39,631 nucleotides of DNA from an uncultured Clostridia bacterium (GCA_934168355.1 CAKPNI010000013.1:1-39631); one strand, 5' to 3'. Positions 8,779 to 17,177 are shown, counted from the first letter of the stretch. Numbers and translations: made by a program. The notes: generated by a model not told the origin, from the sequence alone.

Positions 8779-8806
8779 TTGCAAAAAAAATAAAAAGTGT
8801 TATAAT
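8779..8806 (+). promoter_or_regulatory. Promoter of the small membrane gene and cdaA
   Basis: TTGCAA (8779-8784), 16 bases, perfect TATAAT (8801-8806), 36 bases ahead of the small ORF. Confidence 0.78.
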
Positions 8807-8842
8807 AGTTTATGTAGAATAAAAATATAGGAGGAATGAAAA

Positions 8843-8992
8843 ATGGCAAAAAATAAAGAAAAAACAAATAAATTAAAAATAAACAAAGGACAACTAGCAG
8901 TAAAGATAATGGCAAGTATATTGGCTATTATGATGGTTTTATCAGTATGTGCAACATTTGTATATTACATATATTCAGCAATTGCAGCATAA
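8843..8992 (+). CDS. Small single-pass membrane protein upstream of cdaA
   Basis: A 49-aa protein: a Lys/Asn-rich N-terminus (1-20), then one hydrophobic segment (about 21-46) ending ...YSAIAA. The start has TAGGAGG (8828-8834) eight bases ahead, and the gene is the first after a strong promoter, 24 bases before cdaA. The basic-head, single-helix plan resembles the tiny Firmicute membrane proteins of the DUF4044/Prli42 type, but I cannot confirm homology. A role with CdaA is suggested only by co-transcription. Confidence 0.75.
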   Translation: MAKNKEKTNKLKINKGQLAVKIMASILAIMMVLSVCATFVYYIYSAIAA

Positions 8993-9016
8993 ATAATAAA
9001 ATAGGGAGATAAATTT

Positions 9017-9907
9017 ATGGAAGATATAAGAGAAAATATACTAACATATATTCAAATATATCAGCAAAGTCCGTTCAAACTAATAACTTTAATAGTTGAT
9101 ATTGCAATAGTTGCATTTTTAGCATATGGCTTATTAAGAATTGTAAAAGATTCAAGAGCATGGCAATTAGTAAAGGGAATAGCATTCTTAGTAATAGCAA
9201 CATGGCTTAGTGGAATTTTGAATTTACATATACTAAATTATATATTGTCAGCAGTAATGAATTGGGGAGTTATACTTTTAATTATAATTTTTCAACCAGA
9301 AATAAGAAGAGCACTTGAGCAATTAGGAACTAATAAGTTTACAAAGCTTTTTGGAATGGATAAAGATATAGCAACAAAAACAAAAGAAGATATATATAAA
9401 ATAGCTATTGCAGCGACAGAGCTTTCTAAAAGCAAAACAGGGGCTTTAATGGTTATTGAAAGAGATATAAAAATAAAAGATATTGTATCAACAGGTGTAG
9501 AAATTAATGGGGAAGTATCTCCACAATTATTAGTAAATATATTTGTTCCAAATACTCCTTTACATGATGGTGCAGTCGTAATAAGTGAAAACAGAATTGC
9601 AGCTGCTGCATGTATGCTTCCACTTGCAAGTGATACAGATATTGCTAAAGAACTTGGAACTAGGCATAGAGCTGCTATTGGAATATCAAAAGAGTCTGAT
9701 GCAATTGCAGTTGTTGTTTCTGAAGAAACTGGTAAGATTTCTGTTGCGAAAGATGGAACTTTGATAGCTGATGTTAGGGAAGATGTTTTAAAAAAGATTT
9801 TGATTAGTAATATTGTGACAAAAAGATTTCCTGAAAATGAGAAACAGACTAGTGGAGGATTTGAGAAGATAAAGGCGAAAATAAAGAATGTAAAAGAAAA
9901 AGTATAA
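9017..9907 (+). CDS. cdaA: Diadenylate cyclase CdaA (c-di-AMP synthase)
   Basis: It makes c-di-AMP from two ATP; c-di-AMP controls potassium uptake, osmotic balance and wall homeostasis. The 296-aa protein has three N-terminal membrane helices (about 20-100) and a DAC domain with both catalytic motifs: D184-G-A and R216-H-R. The start has AGGGAGA (9003-9009). Unlike the usual cdaA-cdaR-glmM operon, the next gene is truA and no YbbR-domain regulator is present. A small membrane protein precedes it in the same transcript. A repeat palindrome begins three bases after its stop. Confidence 0.97.
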   Translation: MEDIRENILTYIQIYQQSPFKLITLIVDIAIVAFLAYGLLRIVKDSRAWQLVKGIAFLVIATWLSGILNLHILNYILSAVMNWGVILLIIIFQPEIRRALEQLGTNKFTKLFGMDKDIATKTKEDIYKIAIAATELSKSKTGALMVIERDIKIKDIVSTGVEINGEVSPQLLVNIFVPNTPLHDGAVVISENRIAAAACMLPLASDTDIAKELGTRHRAAIGISKESDAIAVVVSEETGKISVAKDGTLIADVREDVLKKILISNIVTKRFPENEKQTSGGFEKIKAKIKNVKEKV

Positions 9908-9910
9908 ATA

Positions 9911-9975
9911 TGTTCGTTTGGGACCGGTTCTTTTTTGAACAATTGCTCGAAAAAGAACCGGTCCCAAATGAGCAA
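9911..9975. repeat. GGGACCGGTTC palindrome, copy 3
   Basis: A 19-bp perfect inverted repeat (9917-9935 with 9950-9968) carrying GGGACCGGTTC. The two halves have different, self-complementary handles: TGTTC...GAACA on the left (9911-9941) and TTGCTC...GAGCAA on the right (9943-9975). It sits between cdaA and truA. Confidence 0.94.
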
Positions 9976-9988
9976 AAGAGAGGTAACA

Positions 9989-10729
9989 ATGAGAAATATA
10001 AAACTAACAATAGAATATGATGGAAAAGACTTCAATGGCTGGCAGCGCCAACCAGATAAGCTAAACATCCAAGGAACAATAGAACAAGCAATTGAAGCAG
10101 TAACAGGCGAAAAAGCAGACCTAAATGCATCAGGAAGAACAGATGCAGGAGTACATGCAATAGGACAAGTTGCAAACTTTAAAACAAATTCTAAAATACC
10201 AATAGAAAAAATACCTGTAGCACTTAATACTAAACTAAAAAAGACAATCAGAATAATAAATGCAGAAGAAGTAGAAGAAAGATTTCATAGTAGGCTTAGC
10301 TGTAAAAGAAAAACATATAGATATGTTATAAATAATTCGGAGTTTTCATCTGCATTATATAGAAATCTGGAGTGCCATATTCCACAAAAGCTAGATGTAG
10401 AAAAAATGAAAGAAGCTGCAATCTATTTTGAGGGAGAGCATGATTTTAAAGCATTTAAAGCAAGTGGAACAAGTAGTAAAAGCAGTGTAAGAACAATATA
10501 TGAAGCAAAAGTATATAAAAGAGAAGATGGAAGAATTTGTATAGAACTTACTGGTAATGGTTTTTTATATAATATGGTTAGAATTATTTCTGGTACATTA
10601 GTTGAGGTAGGGCTAGGAAAAATAAAACCAGAAGAAATAACTAAAATAATAAATGCTGGTAAAAGAGAGAATGCAGGTAAAACTTTGCCACCATATGGAC
10701 TATTTTTGGTTAAAGTAGAATATAATTAA
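9989..10729 (+). CDS. truA: tRNA pseudouridine(38-40) synthase TruA
   Basis: It isomerises uridines 38-40 in the anticodon arm. The 246-aa protein has the catalytic Asp (D52) in A-S-G-R-T-D-A-G-V-H-A, the early Y-D-G-x-x-F-x-G-W-Q segment, and the C-terminal F-L-Y-N-M-V-R-I-I-S-G-T motif. The start is the ATG with AGAGAGG at 9977-9983; an upstream in-frame TTG lies in the repeat and is rejected. Confidence 0.97.
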   Translation: MRNIKLTIEYDGKDFNGWQRQPDKLNIQGTIEQAIEAVTGEKADLNASGRTDAGVHAIGQVANFKTNSKIPIEKIPVALNTKLKKTIRIINAEEVEERFHSRLSCKRKTYRYVINNSEFSSALYRNLECHIPQKLDVEKMKEAAIYFEGEHDFKAFKASGTSSKSSVRTIYEAKVYKREDGRICIELTGNGFLYNMVRIISGTLVEVGLGKIKPEEITKIINAGKRENAGKTLPPYGLFLVKVEYN

Positions 10730-10790
10730 AAGTAACTTTTTATAAGCAAATTTCATAATATATAGAAAAAAACAAAAGGAGATATATGTT

Positions 10791-11394
10791 ATGAATTTGC
10801 TTATTTTTTTTGCTTTACCATTAGCTACAATTCTTCTTGCAATAGTGTTTCAAAAGGTTTTAAGGTGCCCAATATTGGTTGCTATAACTTTTTTTGCCAT
10901 ATATTTAATAATTTTATTTGCATTATATGCAGCAGGGGTTATAACCAATTTAGCAGAAGGCTTAATAGCAGTAATTATTTATACAATAATTGCATTTTTA
11001 ACAGCATGGCTTGTTAGATTAGTAAAACTTATAAGAGAATGTTTGTCAAATTGCGGTAATAACGAAGGCAGAAGCGGAGGAAGAAATAGAAATAGAGAAC
11101 GTGAAAGCAATTGCTGTTGTGGCAATGAGAACAATGGAACAGAAAATAATGATTTGCTAAGAATTAGTTGTAGATGTAATAATGGCAATAGCCAAGAGTT
11201 ATTAACAATAAATAGTGATTGTTTAGGAACATCAGATGATAATAATAATGGAAATAGTTGTGGATGTTCAAATAATAATGATATAACAGTAGCAAGTGCA
11301 AACAATCGGTGTTGCAGTAAGAGGAAATGTTATACCAAATCAAGCTAATTGCGGTAGAACTGGTTGGATAAGAGGTTGTTATAGAAGATATTAA
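10791..11394 (+). CDS. Membrane protein with Cys/Asn-rich tail, needs +1 shift at CGG
   Basis: Three hydrophobic segments (about 1-80) are followed by a low-complexity tail rich in Asn, Cys, Gly and Arg. I do not recognise the family. In the first frame the protein stops at 11346-11348, thirteen codons beyond a CGG at 11307-11309. Skipping the C of that CGG gives a 28-residue ending (G-V-A-V-R-G-N-V-I-P-N-Q... to ...R-G-C-Y-R-R-Y) with the Cys/Arg/Gly character expected of such a tail. Its stop at 11392-11394 lies 11 bases before the terminator hairpin. Coordinates given are for the shifted 200-aa product. The start has AAGGAGA (10776-10782). Confidence 0.65.
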
Positions 11395-11405
11395 AACATC
11401 AAAAA

Positions 11406-11447
11406 AGAGGTGGTAATATAAAAATTCCACCTCAAATTTTTTTATTT
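11406..11447. terminator. Bidirectional terminator between convergent genes
   Basis: GAGGTGG (11407-11413) pairs with CCACCTC (11427-11433), extended by an AAT/ATT pairing. T-rich tracts follow on both strands, so it serves the 10791 gene on the plus strand and the SPFH gene on the minus strand. Confidence 0.85.
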
Positions 11448-12365
11448 TTTAGAAGTTTTTTTATCTTCTTTTTCATCTTTCATAACTTCTTTTATAGCTC
11501 CTAAACTGCTTAAAGCAGATGTAGCTTCAAAAGGAATAAAGATTTTGTTTGCTTCGCCATTTGCAACTTCTTTTAATGCTTCTAGTGATTTTAATTGTAC
11601 CAATTTATCATCAGGAGCAGCATCTTTCATTGCAGCATAAACCATAGCGATTTCTTTAGCTTTAGCTTCTGCAACTTCTTTGATAGCTTTAGCTTCACCG
11701 GCAGCTCTTCTAATTTTAGCTTCGCTTTCAGCTTCTGCCTCTAGGATAGCAGCTTCTTTTTTACCTTGTGCAACTGTAATGTCAGATTGTTTTTGAGCTT
11801 CAGCTTCAAGAATTAAAGCTCTCTTGTTACGTTCTGCATTCATTTGTTTTTCCATTGCATCTCTAATGTCAGCTGGTGGGTTAATATCTTTTATTTCAAC
11901 CCTATTAATTTTACAACCCCATTTATCTGTTGCTTCATCTAGGATAGAACGAAGTTGGAAGTTGATATTGTCACGAGAACCAAATGTTTCATCTAAGTCC
12001 ATTTTACCAACAATATCACGAATTGTTGTGATTGCTAGGTATTCAATACCTTTTTTTAGGTTCGCTATCTCATAAACTGATTTTTCTGGGTCAGTTATTT
12101 GATAGAACACAACTGTATCTATATTTATTGTAACATTATCTTTTGTGATAACCCCTTGTGGTGGGATGTCCATAGTAAGTTCCTTTAAAAGAACAACTGA
12201 ACTTACTCTATCAATAAATGGTAATATAAGTGTAAGACCAGCTTCTGCTGTTTTGTAATATTTACCAAGTCTTTCTATAATATACACTTCAGATTGATTT
12301 ACTACCTTTATTGATTTGAATGCAATTACTGCGATGATTACTAATAAAATTATTAAAAAAACCAT
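11442..12365 (-). CDS. SPFH/band-7 (stomatin-like) protein, QmcA type
   Basis: A 307-aa membrane-anchored scaffold: an N-terminal hydrophobic helix (1-16), an SPFH domain (about 20-180, including E-R-L-G-K-Y and D-R-V), then an Ala/Glu/Lys-rich helical region (about 175-260) typical of stomatins, and a charged tail. Such proteins form oligomeric membrane microdomains and pair with NfeD-type partners. Here nfeD is directly upstream in the same direction, 49 bases away. The start has TAAGGAGG nine bases ahead. Confidence 0.94.
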   Translation of the reverse strand: MVFLIILLVIIAVIAFKSIKVVNQSEVYIIERLGKYYKTAEAGLTLILPFIDRVSSVVLLKELTMDIPPQGVITKDNVTINIDTVVFYQITDPEKSVYEIANLKKGIEYLAITTIRDIVGKMDLDETFGSRDNINFQLRSILDEATDKWGCKINRVEIKDINPPADIRDAMEKQMNAERNKRALILEAEAQKQSDITVAQGKKEAAILEAEAESEAKIRRAAGEAKAIKEVAEAKAKEIAMVYAAMKDAAPDDKLVQLKSLEALKEVANGEANKIFIPFEATSALSSLGAIKEVMKDEKEDKKTSKK

Positions 12366-12414
12366 ATTAGTACCTCCTTAAAAAAATTTATATATTAAAA
12401 AACTAATATCATAT

Positions 12415-12855
12415 TTATTGTGCTTGTGATGAAATATCTATTTTTTCTACTTTTAATTTTACACCATTTACACTTATTACTTTGATTTTTTCATCTTTTT
12501 CTATATTGCTATCAGAAATTGCTGACCAAAGTTCGCCATTTACTTTTACTTTGCCTGTACCGTTTATGCTATCTATTGTTTCTAGTACAATGCCCTCTTT
12601 TCCTATTATACTATATACATTTGTTGGCTTTGTTTTAGGAGTTTTTACAAATTTTTTTATTAGTGGCTTGGTAAGTAGTAGTAGCAGAGTGGATGTTATT
12701 ACAAATACTGTTGATTGGATGATTATGTTTGTTGTAAATAGACTTGTAATTAAGGCAAATATTGCTCCTATGCTAAACCAGAATACGAAAAATCCTAGAG
12801 TAAAGGATTCTACTATTAAACAGATTCCTGATATAATTAACCAAATTTTCCACAT
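12415..12855 (-). CDS. NfeD-family membrane protein
   Basis: A 146-aa protein with two to three membrane helices in the first 70 residues and a C-terminal OB-fold domain (about 80-146) with G-K-E-G-I-V and G-K-V-K-V-N-G-E-L-W-S-A, the NfeD C-terminal signature. It is the short, protease-free form that acts with SPFH proteins. It is the first gene of a two-gene minus-strand operon, with TAGGAGGAT before its ATG and a clear promoter. Confidence 0.9.
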   Translation of the reverse strand: MWKIWLIISGICLIVESFTLGFFVFWFSIGAIFALITSLFTTNIIIQSTVFVITSTLLLLLTKPLIKKFVKTPKTKPTNVYSIIGKEGIVLETIDSINGTGKVKVNGELWSAISDSNIEKDEKIKVISVNGVKLKVEKIDISSQAQ

Positions 12856-12897
12856 ATTTTTATCCTCCTATGTTTTGGTAATTTGTTCGACATTTTT

Positions 12898-12926
12898 ATT
12901 ATAGCATATTATGTAAAAAAAAGCAA
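12898..12926 (-). promoter_or_regulatory. Promoter of the nfeD-SPFH operon
   Basis: On the minus strand TTGCTT (12926-12921), 17 bases, TATAAT (12903-12898), with a TG one base before the -10 (extended -10). It lies about 45 bases before the nfeD ATG. Confidence 0.77.
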
Positions 12927-13021
12927 AAGATTTTGGGAGATTTTCCCAAAAATCCCCGTTCACAAAAGAGAAAAAAGTCAAAAAATACATAAAAATGTAA
13001 TCAAAAATATTCTAAAAATGA

Positions 13022-13050
13022 TTGTAAAATACATAATGATATTGTAAAAT
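13022..13050 (+). promoter_or_regulatory. Promoter of the surface-polysaccharide locus
   Basis: TTGTAA (13022-13027), 17 bases, TAAAAT (13045-13050) with TG directly before the -10. ATTGTAAAAT occurs twice, 20 bases apart, forming both boxes. The rest of the 12927-13107 gap is AT-rich without other clear signals. Confidence 0.62.
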
Positions 13051-13107
13051 AAGGATACAAGATATGATATAAAATATATCAATAAAAAAGATGAAAGGAA
13101 TGTCATC

Positions 13108-14163
13108 GTGAAAAAAGTAAGCATAATTGTGCCAGTATATAATACAAAAGAAAGTTATTTAAGAAAATGCATAGAATCATTAATAAATCAAACAATTGAT
13201 GAAATTGAAATTATAATAATAGATGATGGTTCAAGAGAAGAATGTGCCCAAATATGCGATGAATATGGTTTAAAATATAAAAATGTACAAGTAATTCATC
13301 AAAAAAATCAAGGGCAAGGGATGGCTAGAAGTAATGGACTAAATTTGGCTAGCGGAGAATGGATAATGTTTGTAGACTCGGATGACTGGGTTGAAAATAA
13401 TATATGTGAAAAATTATTAGTGGAAGCCAAAAGTGATGTAGATATAATAATGTCATCTTGCAATGAATGTTACAAAAACAAGATAATTCCAATTATTATG
13501 TTTGACGGAAAAGAACAAGTGTGGGAAAAAGAAAAAGAAAGACTTGAATTGCAACTTATATCGAAGTCAATATTAGGCTCAAAATCATATAAGGCAAAAA
13601 ATTTGATGGTAGAATGGGCCAAATTGTATAGGAAAAGTTTTTTGGAGAAAAATAGAATAAATATGATAGCAACAATGCAATATATGGAAGATTTTATATT
13701 TAATTTATATTGTTTTGAACATGCAAGAAAAATAGTATATAAAAATTATTTTTTATATAATTACAGACAAAGGATAAATTCAGTTTCAACTAATAGCGAA
13801 ATAAATAGAGTTGAAGATTATTTGAAATATTTAGAAGCAGAAAAAGAATTCATAAATTTGTATAATAAGCCTCTAATATTTCAAAAGGCTCATGAAGTAA
13901 GAACAATTAGTTCAATTATAGCTGTAATTAACAAAAATATATTTACCCCAAAAGTAGAATATAAAAAAGGAAAAGAAAAAATAAAGGAATTACTAAATAA
14001 AAATGGTAAATTATTATATACAGTTAAACTCAAATATTTTACCACATATGAAAAAATATGTATTATTTTATTAAGAAGGGAAAAATATTGGTTATTTAGA
14101 ATAATGTCTTTGATAAGATATAATATAAAAGAAATTAAGCTAAAAACAAGATATTATGTATAG
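13108..14163 (+). CDS. Family 2 glycosyltransferase (GT-A fold)
   Basis: It transfers a sugar from a nucleotide-sugar to a growing surface glycan. The 351-aa protein opens with V-S-I-I-V-P-V-Y-N-T, has I-D-D-G-S near residue 38-42 and the metal-binding D90-S-D-D, all classic for GT2. The C-terminal third is basic and may sit at the membrane. GTG start behind AAAGGA. It is the first gene after the promoter and is a clear paralogue of the gene at 19465, sharing layout and many motifs. The sugar specificity cannot be read from sequence. Confidence 0.94.
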   Translation: MKKVSIIVPVYNTKESYLRKCIESLINQTIDEIEIIIIDDGSREECAQICDEYGLKYKNVQVIHQKNQGQGMARSNGLNLASGEWIMFVDSDDWVENNICEKLLVEAKSDVDIIMSSCNECYKNKIIPIIMFDGKEQVWEKEKERLELQLISKSILGSKSYKAKNLMVEWAKLYRKSFLEKNRINMIATMQYMEDFIFNLYCFEHARKIVYKNYFLYNYRQRINSVSTNSEINRVEDYLKYLEAEKEFINLYNKPLIFQKAHEVRTISSIIAVINKNIFTPKVEYKKGKEKIKELLNKNGKLLYTVKLKYFTTYEKICIILLRREKYWLFRIMSLIRYNIKEIKLKTRYYV

Positions 14164-14192
14164 AATAGTCAAAAAATTAAAATTAGATAAAT

Positions 14193-15407
14193 ATGATGAA
14201 TAAAATTATTACGAAAATGATTTTTGTAAAAGATAAAATAAAAAGATTAAAAATAAATGTTTTGTTAGATATATTAAAATTATGCTTTTTTGGAACAATA
14301 AGCTTAATAGTAATGCCTTTTTTTAGTAAAAAAAACATTTGGTTAATAGAAGAAAACCCAAAAGAAGCGAATGATAATGGATATGTATTATTAAAATATA
14401 TAAGAGAAAATAGAAAAGACATAAATATTTATTATGTAATTGACAAAAAGTCTAAAAATATAAATAAAGTAAGAGAAAGTTCAAATATAATTTTTGACAA
14501 AAGTGCCAAGCATTGGATTTATTATTTCAATGCAAAAGTAATTGCAGTTACCCAAAAATATGCAAATCCTTCGCCAGCTATTTTTTATGTATTACATAAT
14601 TTTAGACTAATAAAAGGAAAGAGGGTATTTTTACAACATGGAATTACAAAAGATAATATAAAATGTTATTATAACAATGTATGTAAATTTGATTTATTTA
14701 TTTGTGGTGCCCAAAGAGAATGTGAATATATAAGAAAAAATTTTGGATATTTACCTCAAAAAGTAGTGTATACAGGATTAGCAAGATTTGATGAATATAT
14801 AAAAAAAGTACACAGAAATGAAGAAAAATTTATTTTAATTGCTCCAACATGGCGAAATTGGATAATAAACAAAAATGAAGATTATGAATATTTTTTTAAG
14901 TGGAATGAACTAATAAATGATGAGAAATTTATAGATTATTTAGAAGAAAAAAATATAAACGTAAAATTTATTCTACATCAAGAAATGAATAAATTTAGTG
15001 ATAAAATAAAATCTGATTCGAAAAAAATACAAATATATGAAAACAATATTATAGATTATAGCCAAATGTTATTAAGCTGTGAAATGTTGATTACAGATTT
15101 TTCTAGTTTGTTTTTTGACGTAGCTTATATGAAAAAACCCATTATTTATTTTCAATTTGATAGGAAAGAGTTTAGAAAAAAGCATTTACAAGAAGGTTAT
15201 TTTTCTTTTGAAAATGATGGCTTTGGGGAAATATTTGAAAAAAAGAATGACGTTATTTATAAAACTGCTGAGTATATAAATAACAATTTTATAATGGAAA
15301 ATAGATATTCAAAAAGAGTAGATGAATTTTTTACTAGAAGAGATGGAAATAATTGTAAGAGAATAGTAGACGAAATTTTTAAAATGATGAAAGGTATAGA
15401 AAAGTGA
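14193..15407 (+). CDS. CDP-glycerol glycerophosphotransferase family protein (TagB/TagF-like)
   Basis: A 404-aa protein of the family that adds glycerol-phosphate (or a similar polyol phosphate) units in teichoic-acid-type polymers. Visible hallmarks are F-L-Q-H-G-I-T-K-D (near 148-156; catalytic His), G-L-A-R-F-D near 195, I-A-P-T-W-R near 218, and the C-terminal T-D-F-S-S-L-F-F-D-V-A-Y. One hydrophobic N-terminal segment (about 25-45) could place it at the membrane. The ribosome site is weak. It ends in a GTGA overlap with a short broken reading frame. It may attach phosphodiester decorations rather than make a full teichoic acid. Confidence 0.86.
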   Translation: MMNKIITKMIFVKDKIKRLKINVLLDILKLCFFGTISLIVMPFFSKKNIWLIEENPKEANDNGYVLLKYIRENRKDINIYYVIDKKSKNINKVRESSNIIFDKSAKHWIYYFNAKVIAVTQKYANPSPAIFYVLHNFRLIKGKRVFLQHGITKDNIKCYYNNVCKFDLFICGAQRECEYIRKNFGYLPQKVVYTGLARFDEYIKKVHRNEEKFILIAPTWRNWIINKNEDYEYFFKWNELINDEKFIDYLEEKNINVKFILHQEMNKFSDKIKSDSKKIQIYENNIIDYSQMLLSCEMLITDFSSLFFDVAYMKKPIIYFQFDRKEFRKKHLQEGYFSFENDGFGEIFEKKNDVIYKTAEYINNNFIMENRYSKRVDEFFTRRDGNNCKRIVDEIFKMMKGIEK

Positions 15408-15468
15408 AAAAAATAGGTTTATTGCATTCGAAGGATTTGAGAAGTATTATATTGAAGAATTGAAATAA
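15404..15468 (+). pseudogene. Possible remnant of a deleted gene
   Basis: A GTG overlapping the previous stop (GTGA) opens M-K-K-I-G-L-L-H-S-K, then a frame change is needed to continue G-F-E-K-Y-Y-I-E-E-L-K before TAA at 15466-15468. Translational coupling and the protein-like pieces suggest the stump of a glycan gene. It is too short to identify and could be chance. Confidence 0.25.
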
Positions 15469-15505
15469 AAAAAAATAATTTATGGTAAAAAAATTAAAAA
15501 AACTA

Positions 15506-15534
15506 TTGTCAAAACAAATGAAATAGTATAGAAT
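15506..15534 (+). promoter_or_regulatory. Promoter of the (AC)n leader and pilin/FGE gene
   Basis: TTGTCA (15506-15511), 17 bases, TAGAAT (15529-15534). Transcription would begin near 15541 and give a leader of about 230 bases before the pilin/FGE start. The stretch 15469-15505 upstream of it holds nothing else I can identify. Confidence 0.62.
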
Positions 15535-15569
15535 ACTGTCATAAAATTAAATAAAAAAGAGGTATAAAA

Positions 15570-15665
<96 letters not shown>

Positions 15666-15668
15666 ATA

Positions 15669-15723
15669 AAAAAAGCAAGCAAAATAAGCCTATAAAACAA
15701 TAGGTTTGTTTTGCTTGCTTTTT
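15669..15723 (+). terminator. Terminator/attenuator between leader and pilin/FGE gene
   Basis: AAAAAGCAAGCAAAA (about 15670-15684) pairs perfectly with TTTTGCTTGCTTTTT (15709-15723), continued by AGCCTAT/ATAGG pairing, and ends in a T-run. It lies between the leader ORF and the pilin/FGE ribosome site, with no good promoter after it, so expression of the downstream gene would need read-through. Confidence 0.85.
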
Positions 15724-15771
15724 GGCGTTTATATTTTTGCATAAAGTACCGGAAAAAAAGGAGGAAGAAAA

Positions 15772-17067
15772 ATGAATTTTGAGCAAAAATTCAAAGTAAA
15801 CAAAGGAATAACGTTAATAGCGTTAGTAGTAACAATTATTGTTTTGTTAATTTTAGCAGGAATAAGTATAAGCATGTTAACAGGACAAAACGGAATATTG
15901 AACAGAGCCTCAGAGGCGCAAGAAAAAACAGGAACCGCACAGGCTGATGAGCTAGTAAAACTTTCAGTAACAGAAGCATTAACACAGGGACTTGGAGAAT
16001 TAACAGATGTTAATTTAAAGACAGCATTAAATAATAACATAGGAGAAGGTAAGTACGAAATAACAGGAGATGCGGAAAATGGTTGGACAGTAACTGTAAA
16101 TGGAAAGAAATATAAAATAGACAGTACAGGTAAAATAAGTGGAAACACAGGAAGTTTGCCAAAAGGAGAAGGAACAACACCGTATCTACCAGATGCTTCT
16201 TTTTCTTATAAAGAAGGAGATTTAAATACAGGTTTAGTAGTAGAAGATGAAGATGAAAATGAGTATGTTTGGGTGGAAGTTCCAACAACAATTTATGAAA
16301 ACGAAGATTATAATGAGGAGGGGGATGTAAAACCAAGTTCTTCTACAGATTATGATAATATAGTAACTTGTTTGAACAACTATGCTTCTGACTATGGTGG
16401 TTATCAGAATCCTGCATCAGAGTATGAAACATTATATAATAGTATGCTAAAAAGTATATATGAAAATGGTGGATTTTGGGTAGCAAGATATGAAGCAGGA
16501 ATTGACGAAAACAGAGGTGAAGATATATCAGGAACTGAAGCTCCATCTATTGCACCAGTATCAAAAATAAATATGTATCCATATAATCGTGTTACACAAA
16601 GTCAAGCTCAGATGTTGGCGACAAAATTAAATTATGAAAATTGTACAAGTAGTTTAATGTTTGATATTCAATGGAATTTAATTTTAAAATATATTGAAAA
16701 CAAAAATGTCGCAACAAAAGAAACTTTAACAAACGATAGTAAGTCGATTGGAAATTACATGAGTAGTTACTTTACTAGCTCAGGTAATATAACGAATAAT
16801 TTAGCAAAATACTCAGTTGATTTTGGAAACAACTTTAGAAATTGTCCATGCGAAAGAAGTGGAAGAATTCTTTTGACGACAGGTGCAGACAAAAGTTTTT
16901 CTTTGATGAACATTTATGATTTGGCAGGAAATGTATCTGAGTTCGTTTTGGATAGCTGTAGTAGAGGAGGCAGTTGTGATAGGGGTAATACAGCAAGTTG
17001 TTCGGAGGAGAGTGAGATTGATCGAATAGGATATGCAATAGGCTTCCGTGTATCATTATGGAAATAG
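15772..17067 (+). CDS. Pilin-leader surface protein with FGE/C-type-lectin-like C-terminus
   Basis: A 431-aa protein. Residues 1-12 form a prepilin leader cut after G12, then I-T-L-I-A-L-V-V and a hydrophobic helix to about 35. The middle (about 45-130) resembles a minor-pilin body. The C-terminal half carries the formylglycine-generating-enzyme (SUMF1) fold signature: G-F-W-V-A-R-Y-E near 238, N-I-Y-D-L-A-G-N-V-S-E-F near 380-391, R-G-G-S near 398 and the terminal G-F-R-V. This fold displays variable loops in many surface and retroelement-diversified proteins. The start has AAGGAGGAAG (15759-15768). It lies in the polysaccharide locus behind an (AC)n leader, which suggests switchable surface display. 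No reverse transcriptase is nearby. Confidence 0.83.
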   Translation: MNFEQKFKVNKGITLIALVVTIIVLLILAGISISMLTGQNGILNRASEAQEKTGTAQADELVKLSVTEALTQGLGELTDVNLKTALNNNIGEGKYEITGDAENGWTVTVNGKKYKIDSTGKISGNTGSLPKGEGTTPYLPDASFSYKEGDLNTGLVVEDEDENEYVWVEVPTTIYENEDYNEEGDVKPSSSTDYDNIVTCLNNYASDYGGYQNPASEYETLYNSMLKSIYENGGFWVARYEAGIDENRGEDISGTEAPSIAPVSKINMYPYNRVTQSQAQMLATKLNYENCTSSLMFDIQWNLILKYIENKNVATKETLTNDSKSIGNYMSSYFTSSGNITNNLAKYSVDFGNNFRNCPCERSGRILLTTGADKSFSLMNIYDLAGNVSEFVLDSCSRGGSCDRGNTASCSEESEIDRIGYAIGFRVSLWK

Positions 17068-17095
17068 TAGAGGTGTTATACCAAAAATAAATCAA

Positions 17096-17139
17096 AGGTT
17101 GTCAAAATTTATGTTTCAAACCATAAGTAATGACAACCT
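17096..17139 (+). terminator. Inverted repeat after the pilin/FGE gene
   Basis: AGGTTGTCA (17096-17104) and TGACAACCT (17131-17139) match perfectly, and the loop can add TTATG/CATAA pairing. No long T-run follows, so it may be a weak terminator or an mRNA-end structure. Confidence 0.45.
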
Positions 17140-17177
17140 AAAATTTTAACAAAAACCATTTAAATGAAGGGAAAAAA

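Noticed and set aside
9935..9988. A TTG start for truA in the repeat
   Set aside because: Same reasoning: the ATG at 9989 follows AGAGAGG and gives the normal TruA start.
15772..17067. Complete diversity-generating retroelement
   Set aside because: No reverse transcriptase, accessory gene or template repeat was found in the window, so only the possible target-type protein is reported.
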